Assembly: GCA_015657535.1 (NCBI GenBank)
Contig: JADHZB010000125.1
Span: forward strand, 1-64,000
Reading direction: 5' to 3'
DNA from: Nephromyces sp. MM_2019
Taxonomy: Eukaryota > Apicomplexa > Aconoidasida > Nephromycida
DNA: 64,000 nt
Positions 1 through 10,879 of this stretch are shown here, piece by piece. The first letter of the stretch is position 1; each line of letters opens with the position of its first letter. The translations under genes and the position numbers were made by a program. The notes under the pieces were generated by a model, which ran no database searches, was not told the DNA's origin, and worked only from the letters and a program-made list of their open reading frames with translations.

Positions 1-146
1 TGTGTGTGTGTGTGTGCTAAATCTCTCTCTTCACTATGCAAGATTTCATCTTCTTCTACTGAAAAAGCTGCTGAAAGGTAGAGAAGAGGAAACAGCTAGT
101 TTCCCCTCTTCTTCAAGGCTTAGTTACTAGCTAAAATCTCATCCGC
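1..146. promoter_or_regulatory. 5' flank of the ATG101-like gene
   Basis: The window opens with a short (TG)n run, about 16 bp. It is followed by CT-rich sequence up to the first ATG of the ATG101-like gene at 147. No TATA box or other defined promoter element is evident. It probably holds the 5' UTR or proximal promoter, which is inferred only from position. Confidence 0.3.
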
Positions 147-2279
147 ATGAATAATTGTGCGGATTTCAACTGCCCAGAGCTTAGGCTGGGAATCAAGTTT
201 ATTAAGGATGCTTTAAGGTGTATTCTACACACAATCATCTTCTCTCGCTCTATAGGAGATGTGGGAGCTGTAGTGCCAATCAATGCCTGCTGTGAGCAGC
301 TTGATATTCACTACGTTAAAGTTAAAAATGATTTTATTGAATCAGAAGTTGAGGCGAAGATTCGGTGTTTCTTAGGTGGGTGGGGGGGTTGGAGGTGGGA
401 TAAGGGGGTGAATTTGGGTGTGTATGTCTGGGTGTGTGATGTGGTGTGGGTGTCTTTGGGTATCTTTGGGTGGGTTCGGATGTGTGTGTGTGTCTGGGTG
501 TGTCTTTGAGTGTGTGTGGGCGTGTACAGATCTGTGGGTGGGTTAGGGTGTGTGGAGATGTATGTGGGCATGTGTGGGTGTGTCCTGGTGCGTGCCTATG
601 TGTGTGTGTCTGGGTGTGTCCTGGTGCGTGCCTATGTGTGTGTGTGTGGGTGTGTCCTGGTGCGTGCCTATGTGGGCATGTGTGGGTGTGTGTGTGTGCG
701 TCCTGGTGCGTGCCTATGTGTGTGTGTGTGTGTGTGTCCTGGTGCGTGCCTATGTGTCCTGGTGCGTGCCTATGTGTGTGTGTGTGTGTGTCCTGGTGCG
801 TGCCTATGTGTTCTGGTGCGTGCCTATGTGTCCTGGTGCGTGCCTATGTGTGTGTGTGTGTGTGTGTGTCCTGGTGCGTGCCTATGTGTTCTGGTGCGTG
901 CCTATGTGTCCTGGTGCGTGCCTATGTGTCCTGGTGCGTGCCTATGTGTCCTGGTGCGTGCCTGTGTGTGTGTGTGTATATATATATGTGTTAAATTTTT
1001 GTTTTGGTGTGTATTGGCATGTGTAGCTCTGTGTGTTACTGAATGTGATTTTTTGCATTTAAAGGTGGGTAATGGAGGTTTTTGTGGAATTTCGGGTGAC
1101 GATGTTGTGGTGTTTTTGGTGTGCCAGTGATGTGGGTGGTGAGATGTGCTGAGAGTGTGGGGTTTTTTTGTGTTTATCAGTGTCTTATGTTAGCTAAATT
1201 GAAGCGTTGGGGTATGAGTATAACTTTTTCATGTAATAAAAGCTGATAGAGAAGCGTCTGGTGTGTCTTATCACAAAAGCATCTCACCTTCATGCTTTGC
1301 ACTACGAGAAGTATGATACGTCTGTTTCTTAGTTAAAAAAAGTGTGTAGTTAGTGTTTTCCAGAATGTGTGTGTGTGTAGCTGCGTTTAACGATTGGAAA
1401 CACTTAATTCGATGCCTTGAAGCATTTCTGTGTTGTTACTATACTTGGTAATACTGGGGTTGAGGAATTCAATCCAGAGAATCTTCTTTTATACCTTCAA
1501 TGTGCCTTATTTTAGATGTTTTTTGAGGAAATAGTAAAGTGCAAAAAGAGTCATTTTGCTTCCTCTTTTTACTTTTTTTCTGCTCTTTTTACTACTTCTT
1601 CTTGTTCTTCCTTTCATTTTTTTTTCTTTTTTTCATATTTTCTGGCCTCATCTTCATTTTGTTTCCCCTCGGCTTCTCCCTCTCCATCACACTCTCTTTC
1701 TTTTCTTTTTGCTCTTTTTCATCTCCCTCTCCATCTGCCCCCCCTCCCACTCATTGCTTCGATTCCCCCCTCTCCCCCCCCAGAAATGCTAGCTCGTGGA
1801 GTGACTGATCGAGCTCAAATTTCTCTCTCTTTCTACGAATCTCGGCCTGAAAGATCTCTGTTAGGTCTTTTCTCCCGGAAAGAAACCGAAGAGAAGATCT
1901 ACTTTGAAGCATGGCATCTTCCAGTCTTCTCAATGGATGGCTGCTGTGCTGTTATGAATCAGAATAGTGTTAAAAAGCCTCTTCTTCCCAACATCTATCC
2001 GCTTGGAGGAGAAAAAACAGCGAAAAATCATTTTCTTCAAGCGAACAAAGCTCGTCTTTCTGCATCAGTGAAGAATAGCTTCTTCGCTGCTCTTTACTAC
2101 CCTCTTCGTGGTGAGTCATGGTTTGGGTCTTGCTTAGAGGCGGGGAGGAGATGTTGGAGCTGAATAATAGGTGTATGTGTATTTGTTGGTGCTGTGTGTA
2201 TATTCGTGTGTGTACCTGTGTTGTGGAGCTTGGAGATGAGTGTGTGTGTGGTTGGTGGTGGAGGTTGAGTGTGGAGATT

Positions 2280-2317
<38 letters not shown>

Positions 2318-5300
2318 TGGTGTAGGAGGAGGTGCTAGAGTTTCGAGCTGAGTGTACGTTTGTGTGATTGTGTAGACGCTATATTTTGTGAATTTGCGCT
2401 TGTGTGTGAGGTGAAGATGCATGGAGAAGGAGCCGCTATACTATTGCCTTTATCTATTGGTGGCCAACTCAGCAATAAGCTTCCTTTCCTTTAGTACCAA
2501 TTTTTTTACTTTTTCTCCTCTTTCAAAGATTGAAGATGGAGGAGACGTTAAGAAGCTGTAAAACATCAAATCGGCTCTTCTTATCATGAGAATTAAATCG
2601 CTTCAGTCTGAAGCGGCTCCGCATTCATCTCTTCATAAGAATCTTCACGGTGTTAATACCAAGTTTGTTGCAGTCCAAAACAGCTTGAGTATTAATGAAG
2701 GTTATGCAAGACGGGAGCAAACTACTTAGAAACTCCATATGCCACTTTCACACACCTCCAACCCCCTCCCGCTTCCCACTCATCAAACTCAACTCTCACT
2801 CTACCCCTATGTGCTACCACCAATCCTACCAACCCCAACGCTACTACTCCCCAGAACACTACCCCCCTCACTAAGACTTTCACAAAAATATCTCGCCTCC
2901 TCCCCCTTCTTCATAACTAACACACACAACCAGACCACCCTCCTTTCTCTCTCTAGGAAAAAGCTCCACTGCCTCTCCAGTCAACACTCTTACTCGTATT
3001 CCAGCTACCTCCAGCGTAGGATCTTCGCAGTTTCAGAAGGAATTATGGGAGGAACACGCATACATAGCATCCGATGAAGGTTGCTCTGCTGCTGATATAC
3101 ACACACCTTATAGCCCAGACATCACTGCTTCTACCACAATCACCGCTGCTAACCTTGGAAAGGCAGGTGATTATAGAGCCTCAAGCCCCTCCTTCCGCCA
3201 CGATGAGCTCAAGCAGTCTAGCTATTGCTGCTCTCTGAGTCCTCTAGACTACTCTGAAGAGCTTTTAAGCTCTAGCGCCAATCGAAGTGGTGTGTTGCTT
3301 AACAGGAGTAATACTGGCTTTAATCATAGCAATAGCAGCGATTTCATTGACGTTTTAGTCTCTACACTTCCTCATGTAGTTTTCCCGCTAGCTAGGCAAG
3401 CTCTTGCGTTTAGAAATAGCATAAATTCAATGATTGAAGGCTATTATTACCCAAGATCTTCAGTGGGAAATCTCAGTCATTCATGCTATTTTCCCGACTA
3501 TTATCATCATCACCACCATCATCATCGTCGTCATCAACTTCATTACCCTCATGGGAGCTCGCAAAGGTCTTCTAGGAGAAGATCAAATCTTTCTGGGTTT
3601 AATCAACCTCACGCCACCACACACACACACACGCATAACTCTAAAAGAGATTTCTGCAATGCTTCAGAGGCTGAAGATTTAGACCAAACGCTGCAGCTGC
3701 TCCTGTCTTTGCAAATTGCGAAGAAAAATAGAGAGTTACTGCCCTCATCGCTGCCTTTACACAGACCTCCCATGCAGCTAAGAAAGCGAGTTTTTGAGGG
3801 AAGCTGCAACCGTTTTGGTGGAGAATGTGGCTATACAGTAGCTTATCCTCAGGAATCTCTATATGAAGAAAAATGTGAGTTTATGCAGTCAGAAACGACG
3901 GAGGTGGAAACTAACGGAGATTTTAGCTTGAAAACTGATGGATTAATGAGAGCTGAACATCACAGTATAGAGATTTCATCGTGTTTTTGTGGTGAAGAGC
4001 CGAAAGATTTGTCGCTGGAAGGAGCGTTACCCTATGAAACCACGAAGACGGAAGGAGCAAAGACTGATAGCCTTGCTATGATTTGCTTAGAAGGAAGAAA
4101 TTCAGCGAAATCCGCCTTTTTTCCACCAAAAAATGAAGTATCTAGTAGAGAAATGAGCATATTATCGCACAAAGATTCAGAGATTGACTGTTTTTCTGAT
4201 AAAAGTGGCGAAGAAGATGTGAAATATGAAGCTGATTGGAGGAATAGGATGGGGAGGGGGGGGGTTTGTGACAGTTGCAGCGTTAGCAGTGGTGGGAGTT
4301 GTAGGAATAGTAGCAACGCTATCAGCAACACCGCTTCCACCACCAACCCCTCTGCTACCTACGCTGCCTCCACCAACCCCTCGACCACCTCCACCGCCAC
4401 TGACCCCTCCACAACCACCACCTATGCCACTACCTACGCCACTACCTACGCCACTACCACCACTACCCCATCCACAATCACCCCCCCCTTTACCACCGAC
4501 ATATATAGTAAACAGCAGAGGCGCCCGCACTCCGATTCCAACTGTATAGATATCTTATATCAAAATACTATTGATTTACAGGGCTTTCCAGCTACCGATT
4601 TGCTCTTTCCAGAAGACGAAGAGGAAGTATCAAACTTCACCAAAGAGCTTGATCCACCCAAGCGATTGCCAGTTGATAATGTCACTAGCTTTGATGGCTT
4701 TATAGATATAAACTCGCTAGTTGGGATAGAAGGTGGCTTTGCTGCTCATGATTTGGAAGCTCTCTACCCTGAAGGCTTTGTTTTGGTTGAGGATAAGCCT
4801 TCAGAAGCCCCATGCAGCACTGAAGAAATCCCTAGTAGTAATCTCGGTGAAGAGGCTTTGATGCTAGAAACAGGGGTTACTGATGATGATTCTCTTGGAG
4901 AAGATATCTCTAGGCAAAGCCTAGCGATTTCTGCTTCTCAAGCATCTTCATGGCAAGAACCAGCTCATCATACACTCCCTCCAGACACTAGTTTTTATTT
5001 TCTAGTTTCTCGGCTAGTTTTTATGAAGGAAAACGCTTTTCCACACGATTTAACTGCGAAAATGTCGGTTTTACCAACACAAACAGGTGGTGGTGGCAAC
5101 CGAAGGCATACGAAGCGTTGCTACAGTCCGTCTTCATCACGTAACGAACCCGTCTCGCGAGTTTTTGGTTCCCCGTTTTTGCTTGTTGAAGATCGAGTAA
5201 ATAGGAATCACTTGAGTTTGAAGTTTGAAGGGGAAAACACCACCATGGGGCTGGAAATGAAGAGCTCAGGAAATGCTGGAGGCTCATTTACGTCGCAATG

Positions 5301-6438
5301 TGTGTTGAATAAACCTCTTTTGCTTGAAGATATCTCTGCAGTCCCACGCTGTAATGCTGCTTTATCGCTTTTAGATGAGGAAAATTCACCATCTTTTTCC
5401 CGCTTTAATTCCAGGTCAAATGTGAGTTTTTCTTTGTCATCTTCAGCTGGTTTTTCTTGTGAATCTTTGAATGCTAGCAGGGGACTAGCTAGTTTGAAGT
5501 CTTCAAGTCCTGAAGCTTTTCAAAGTTTGAAGAATGAGGAGGGAGTAGGTAGGGATGAAACGGCTTCGTTGCTTTCGCTGTGCAGGTCACGGAAAGAGGG
5601 GGACAGATCTTCCTTGTTATCTCTAGGGGAAGCCCCCACTCCAACTGAAGGCTGTTCTTCTCTGAAAGAAGCTAGCTTTTCTTTAGCTGCTGCTCGAGCT
5701 GAAAATCATTCCCTTCTCCAACAGGCGAGCTGTTCTTTCTTTTACCCTGGCAGCCTTGAAGACGCCAGCCACATAGAATGCACAGGAGGAGATGATTGGA
5801 GTGGTGGAATCGACTCAAACCCCTCCTCAAATTATCACGCAACACACGAAATTTTGCCGACTTTTTTCTCTCGGAAATGGCCTCAAAGCCGCCCTTTTTT
5901 AAAGGAAGAAGTTATTCGCGGTAGTGCGTGCTACTCAGCACCAGGAAGTAACACACGAGAGGAAGAAGCGAGTGCTTTTTCTGGTGATAAAGCTTATAAA
6001 AACGTGATTTCACCTCAAACTATGAGCGCTGCTGGTACAAGAGCGAGTGAAGCTGAAGATGAGAAAATTTGTGCGTTATCTGCTGCTCGGAAGGTTAAGG
6101 CTACATCATCATCTCTAGGCTCCACACTACCCACCGTTTTTTGGAAAGAAGGCTCTTTTTGCTCATCTTCAGCTGATACGGAGTTGCTTTTATCCAAGAA
6201 AGATCAGTTTTTTACAGATGGATGTACTGATGTTTGCTATGAAAGAAGAGGAGGAGAAGGGCTAGGCGAAGGAAGTTATCTTGAAGATTTCTCGAGCACC
6301 GTGACGAAGGAGGTATTGCTCCGAAAAGAAGCTGATATTCATATTAGAACTAGCTTACTTTATATCTTGGAGAAGCTTAATGAGATGCAAGACCACCTTC
6401 CACCTCCTTCTTGCAATGGAAGTTTGATGCATAGGTGA
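147..6438 (+). CDS. ATG101: ATG101-like autophagy protein with a giant insertion
   Basis: Likely ATG101, the HORMA-fold partner of ATG13 in the ATG1/ULK autophagy-initiation complex. Four exons join in phase: 147-375, 1784-2110, 2614-2700 and 2957-6438, about 1,374 residues with a stop at 6436-6438. The usual family length is about 220. Exon 1 encodes a near-canonical N-terminus, with IKDALRCILHTIIFSRS around residues 18-34 and then LDIHYVKVKNDFIESEVEAKI. Exon 2 continues with AQISLSFYE (about 87-95) and KIYFEAW (about 114-120), the conserved ATG101 strands. The last codons of exon 4 encode LLYILEKLNEMQDHLPPPS, matching the family's late helix and its DHxPP motif. Between these ends lie about 1,200 Ser/Glu/Thr-rich residues with no recognised domain. 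The Trp of the 'WF finger' seems absent: GLFS stands there, near 104-107. Exon 3 (29 codons) is the least certain. A GTGAGA donor at 6435 suggests that a further 3' exon may replace this stop. Confidence 0.75.
577..970 (+). repeat. 20-bp GT-rich minisatellite with TG microsatellite
   Basis: I count fourteen copies of a core CTGGTGCGTGCCT. Where tandem, the period is 20 bp, and (TG)n runs of variable length separate some copies. Two copies carry TTCTGG instead of TCCTGG. The array lies within intron 1 of the ATG101-like gene. Because 20 is not a multiple of 3 and the unit lacks stops in any frame, all three forward frames stay open through it. The resulting Cys/Val-rich reading frames are a by-product, not genes. 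Confidence 0.9.
1541..1783 (+). repeat. About 240-bp polypyrimidine tract at the intron 1 acceptor
   Basis: An almost uninterrupted C/T tract ends in CCCCCCCAG, immediately before exon 2 of the ATG101-like gene. It is far longer than a normal splice-acceptor pyrimidine tract. Its translation is Phe/Ser/Leu/Pro low complexity and is not considered coding. Confidence 0.7.
2111..2956 (+). other. Introns around the small third exon of ATG101-like gene
   Basis: GTGAGT opens the first intron at 2111, which includes a (TG)n run at about 2280-2310. An in-phase 29-codon exon can be placed at 2614-2700, with donor GTTATG. The second intron ends in CTCTCTCTAG at 2956. The stretch at 2740-2956 is C-rich with a Pro/Tyr-biased open frame. 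I read it as intron, but a retained version cannot be excluded. Confidence 0.5.
2957..6330 (+). other. Low-complexity insertion inside the ATG101 fold
   Basis: This part of the fourth exon carries no recognisable ATG101 sequence. It is Ser/Glu/Thr/Ala-rich and has a poly-His run encoded at about 3506-3530. A Thr/Pro/Tyr repeat (YATTYATT pattern) is encoded at about 4320-4500, over a CCACTACCTACG-type DNA repeat. Many SSS and SxxE patches look like phosphorylation substrates. No catalytic motif or transmembrane segment is seen. It separates the FEAW strand from the DHLPPP helix, so the HORMA fold would have to tolerate it as a loop, or it must be processed. Confidence 0.7.
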
Positions 6439-7171
6439 GAAGTGGGGAGGATAATTTTTGGGTTTTTTTGCTATTTTTACGGTGTTTTTGCTGTGTTTTT
6501 TACTGGTTTTTTGAGCAGCGATTAGTTTTAGTAGGGAGTGTGTTGGGATGTGCGTGAGCATCAGGTGAACATGGAGTAGTCGGTTGCTTTTCATTTTTTG
6601 TGTAGTTGAAGGCAGTTACGGGACTGCAGGCTTAAGGGTGTTTTGCGTATCTTTTGTTTGAAGAGAAACGGTTTTTTGGGAGGATTTTGCGGAATTTTTA
6701 AACTAATGTGAGCGAAGGTATGTATGGGTATGTTCGCGTTGTTCTCTAGAGATATATATATATAGAGATATATAGATGCATACAATTATATGCATCTATA
6801 GATATGTATTACTGGAAGCAGTAGATTAGGATAAAGCACCAAAGAGTTGCCTCTTTCCAAAGCTTTTTGATGGAAGTTTTCTGCTTTTTTTGCCTCCTAA
6901 AAAATCTAAATGAGTACTGCATTCCGATATTTTAACTTTATTCATTCCTTTAAGCTTCTTCTTAAATCTCTCCACGGTAGAAGTACACACACACACGCTC
7001 TAAGCTTTCTTTTTCATTCTTTTTGCTTAATTTTTCTCTATATCATTCGGTCCCATATGGTGCGTATGGTAGTTTACTATCTCGGCTCTCGCCAGGTTGA
7101 ACTTTTGCGTGCGTATAGATTCCACTTTTCTCAAAGAGAAAACAACTTTAAGCTTCTATAATGATACTTTT
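6439..7171 (+). other. 3' region of ATG101-like gene with candidate last exon
   Basis: If the GTGAGA at 6435 is a donor (phase 2), a last exon could follow. One candidate starts after CTCTCGCCAG at 7096 and gives LNFCVRIDS, spaced from HLPPPS like the final ATG101 strand. It then runs open to a TGA at 7250-7252, antisense to the end of the neighbouring gene. An alternative starts near 6909 with FRYFNF and ends at 7161. I cannot choose between these and the simple stop at 6436-6438. Nothing else is seen here apart from a small inverted repeat at 6771-6800. Confidence 0.35.
6771..6800. repeat. AT-rich inverted repeat (12-bp arms)
   Basis: The arms tatagatgcata and tatgcatctata are perfect reverse complements across a 6-bp spacer, caatta. 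A (TA)n/GATATA microsatellite sits next to it. It lies downstream of the ATG101 stop and could be a hairpin in the 3' UTR or simply AT-rich microsatellite sequence. Confidence 0.6.
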
Positions 7172-10100
7172 TCATATTTTTTTCCACTTTTCGCTTTTCC
7201 TCTTGATTTTTTTGATTATTCCAGTCGCTTTTTCTTCTGCCGATTTCTGTGAGGCGAATCTTTCTCTTTGAATTTTTCGCTTTCTAATTTTTTCGCTATT
7301 CCATTGGGATAATAGCCTTTTTAGCTCTTTTATTGAGTTGTTTTTCTGCCATTTTTCTCTATCATCACGCCATTTTTCAAAAGCTTTCATCACTCTTGTC
7401 TCTTTTTCTACTAAAGACTGCAGTTATACTTCATGTTTTCTCTAGTGCTGAAAAGGCACCTTTAAGAATTAAAGTGTTATATTCATGTCATCTCAAAAAT
7501 TGTGAAAATGTACTTTTTTCGTTTCTAGTGGGATTCAGTATTGCTTCTATTTTATCCTCAAACTGCAACAAGTTGTGTGTGCAAAAACGGCCATGAAATG
7601 ATTCTCTTTTTTCCAGGTTTGAGATTTCTTTCGAGGGGATTGGAGGTAATGCTGATTGGTTTCCTCCTTCCCTATTGAACTCTACAATGAGAAATTTCTG
7701 GTACCTAACATAAATCCCCTTCTTCTCGCTCATATTTTTCTCGCTTAAGAGCTTATCTTATCTAGAGAAGTGGTCGAATATCACCATTGAGATTAAAAAT
7801 TATACTTTCTCAAAAAAAAAGCAGTTTATATAAATCTTTCGGTTATTTATTTCCTATGTAACAAGAAATATATAAGAAGCATTTATATAATAATATTCTT
7901 TTTTTCCTCTGCTGATCAGCTGTTTTCAAAAAATATAGAAGAATTGGTAGAGTTAAAGTCAACATCAAATTACCCGGAATTGTTTGTTCTTTGAATATTA
8001 GCGAGATTTGTATAGGATTTTTTTTGCGATTTTATGCCTAAAATAAATGCTTTCCGCTATGAAAAATTTTTTGGAGAAAAAAATGCGATTTCTTTGGAAG
8101 GATCAGAGTGTTGAGGAAATATGAAATGTTTGAAGAAGTCGATACCATTGATAAAAAGGAAAATTTGCTTGAAAAAATTTGCTTGGAAATTTGCTAATTT
8201 GGGAGTACCTCGAGTTTCCAAGTTTGCTGCTAATTTTTTTGATGCTCTCGGGCGGGCGCTTTTTCAAGGACTCGACTGAGGGCAAAATGTTTTATATTAA
8301 AGAATTATGAAAATACTTTCTAAGTTAAACTTGCCAACTGTCACTCTGCTATGCGGTTGCATACCGAAGCATAATTTTCTGTTTGTTGGGCGAGCTCTTC
8401 TTCTAGTCTTTCGATGGAGAAAAGGGGCTGTCTATATATTTTGATTCATACGACTAGGCAAATCGTCGGGAAAAGCTGTCTTTTCTCCAAGTTTTACGCT
8501 TTATGCATCACACTTTTGCGTTTAGTTTCGATAAAAAAATATAGGAAAGCTTTGCCTTGCTGCCGCAGTCTATATGGGTTTATATAGCGGGAGAAGAAAG
8601 CATTGTATTTTTTTCTCAGCTAAAAAGGCATGATATTTTTCTTTTCTGTACCATGTGAAATGCTTTTGCTAACGGGGTATTTTTTATTCGCGCCCTTGGA
8701 AACCGATTTTTGATTCTTTATCCTTTTTAAGCCCCGTCATATATTCTGTTGCTAGTCAGATTGAGAGCTTTTGTAGGCGCATTTTGCAAAACCGCTTGAA
8801 AATATACCCGCGATACCGATATGCGCCGTTTTTTCGTGAGCTACAGTTTTATATTTCTATAATTTTGTAACGTATAACAGCATGCATTAGAATATTTTCG
8901 AAATGGTCACTGTGACTCCGTGGTACCTAGAGTAATATGCGAAGGTTCAGTAAATTTTCACTTCAATCTTGTTATTAAGGTTGCAGAGCAATAGTTTGTG
9001 CTTATTTTTGTGCTGAGCAAGATAGCAAGTGTTTAGGAGCTGAAATTGGGGGTTGGATGCGATAGTGTTACTTACCTGCCCCCCAAATGTGGAGTTTTTG
9101 CAAGGGAAATGGGTAAAATATGGGCCCAGAGGAGGATGTGACATTTACTCTGTAATTGGAAGAGTCACGCGCCATTTTAGGTGTTTCTAAGGATTTATTG
9201 GGCTCTTGAACAAAGTGGATTAAAAAGAGTTCTTCCAGTGACGGCCGGTAGTGCAATTTTTCGTTTTGAGATAGGTTGCGAAGAAGGAAACTTTGAGAGA
9301 TTATTCTCTAACGCTCTTTAGCTATGGTAATGCTTCGTAAATTTCATGCTGATGTTTAATATGAGAGGGAATTTTCCAGCGCTACTTATGCGCCTAATTT
9401 CTACTGTAATTGGGTGCTGCCACTGCTATTCAGCTTTTCACAAGTTCGTTCATTCTTTTGCTCTATTTTTTGGGTATTACGCTATATACCCGGAAAGATA
9501 TTTCACTCAAAGTTGCTATGGAGATAAGTACCTTATCGAACGGTTTCAACTGCTTGTTGCGATGGGTTGTATAGAAGTTTGCGTAGCTGAATGGGAGGAT
9601 AATTCGCAACGAGTTTCTAGCCTCGCACATGAGATAAAAAAATAACACTTTGATTATTACAGTCACGAACAAAAATTTGAAATCTATTTTGATGAAATCA
9701 AGCAAATTATGTATCCCAGATTTTTGGGAATTAAAGCACTCTGTTAGCAGCACCAAAGAGAGCCGTGGAACCAGAACGAAACATAGCAATTACGACAAAT
9801 AGAGTGTAATATTGTCAATGCTGCATTCATTCCTGTTATTGGCAACCACTGAGATTGAAAAATCAGCAGCTCATATTAAAATGCTGCGGATTCCAACCAC
9901 AAGTAGTTATTTTTAGCGTTGGCTTCAGGAGGTAGTTTTATCCTTAAACAAAGAATTGCAAATTTTTTTTGTTTGCTTCTAAGATGGTTGATATACAACA
10001 AATAGGGTACCCTAAAAAAAATGGATCAATTTTCCAATGCTTCTTATGTAGCTACAAGTCTTGGCAAACAAATTGAATCTACTAATGCTGCAAAAATATT

Positions 10101-10482
10101 AAACATTTATTACTAAAGGATATTAAAACTAGAAATATTATAGCAGTGAAATTATTAGAACATGCTGCTACAGCTTTAATCAGTTTAGGAGTGTCGATGA
10201 ATGCAGTATTACACGTAATTGCAATAACTAAATCTGCCAAAATTTACAATTGAATATTTTCTAATACGATCTTCGTGACCTTGAGCAAGTACAAGTCACG
10301 AGGGTGTATACTGGTCGCTCTTGAGTTGAAAAGTGATTATATTTGCAAGTATGGAAGCAAGTGTTGCGAGGCAGTAGCTGTGATTCATTACGGTTTACAT
10401 ACTTTTCCACTGGACTGCTTGAAATTAGCGAATACTCCCGCAGGGGGAATGTTTGAATCTTAGTTGATGGGACCTCACGCAT
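7172..10482 (-). CDS. Unrecognised basic protein with C-terminal coiled coil
   Basis: I do not recognise this gene. Seven minus-strand exons join in phase: 10482-10312, 9621-9532, 9307-9076, 8427-8365, 8275-8209, 7704-7514 and 7410-7172, totalling 350 codons plus stop. The best splice sites are the GTAAGT donor after 9076, TTTGCCCTCAG before 8275 and the GTACTC donor after 8209. Readable segments include LHYRPSLEELFLIHFVQEP, a strongly basic HRKTRRRARPTNRK, then SLKKRPPESIKKISSKL. The last 75 residues are a Lys/Glu/Arg-rich helix (KAFEKWRDDREKW...). The overall character is a small, very basic, partly coiled-coil protein, such as a nuclear, ribosomal or mitochondrial factor; this is a guess from composition. 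The first two exons are the weakest. The start ATG at 10482 lies 397 bp downstream of the VPS13 stop, and the gene converges on ATG101. Confidence 0.5.
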
Positions 10483-10879
10483 TAAGGCTACGGTTGTCTG
10501 GCCGGATGCTGATCGATAGTGAATTTTAGATATATATGAGCGGGAATTTTGGTACTCTATAAGCTAAATATATAGCATTTACTGCAAAGAAATTATTTGT
10601 ATATAGGAATTAGAGATATTTCCCGAAATGTATAAAACAATGCTGTATTAAATGAATTGAACACTCTAATCATGCGAGCTATTGATACTATAGAAAAAAC
10701 TAGATACGTTTAATGTGGTGTTTGCACTTTAGTAGCTTTAGCTACTTTCTTGGCAATTTACCCTACTCAAAGGTATTTTGGTTGCCTCATTACTGTGCAG
10801 CTGCTAATTCATCCCCTTTTGTGAATATCCATCCTTCTTAAATAGACTATACTGCACATACTTAAGATTTTGCTTATTT
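10483..10879. other. Intergenic spacer between VPS13 stop and next gene
   Basis: About 400 bp of AT-rich sequence lies between the VPS13 stop (10880, minus strand) and the next minus-strand start. It must hold the VPS13 3' UTR and the promoter of the downstream gene. I see no distinct element beyond A/T-rich runs. Confidence 0.4.

Larger units (their letters stand above)
376..1783 (+). other. Intron 1 of the ATG101-like gene
   Basis: This is a GTGGGT...CCCAG intron, phase 1 on both sides. It separates the ATG101 N-terminal exon from the exon with the SLSFYE and FEAW motifs. It contains a G-rich start, a 20-bp minisatellite and a long pyrimidine tract before the acceptor. No coding content is needed: the flanking exons splice directly, with G plus AA giving Glu at the junction. 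Confidence 0.7.

Noticed and set aside
577..970. CRISPR-like array of about 20-bp repeats
   Set aside because: The copies are directly tandem or separated only by TG runs, with no unique spacers, and the DNA is eukaryotic.
446..1130. Three long overlapping plus-strand frames of Cys/Val repeats
   Set aside because: They are translations of the 20-bp minisatellite and TG runs in three frames; the flanking ATG101 exons show that this is an intron.
1516..1783. Phe/Ser/Leu-rich N-terminal extension of the 215-codon frame
   Set aside because: It is the pyrimidine tract before an acceptor; the real coding part starts at 1784, in phase with the ATG101 exon ending at 375.
4177..4549. Gly-rich minus frame and Pro-rich plus frame over the ATG101 insertion
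   Set aside because: They are shadows of the Thr/Pro repeat in the main frame, with no start context or splice partners.
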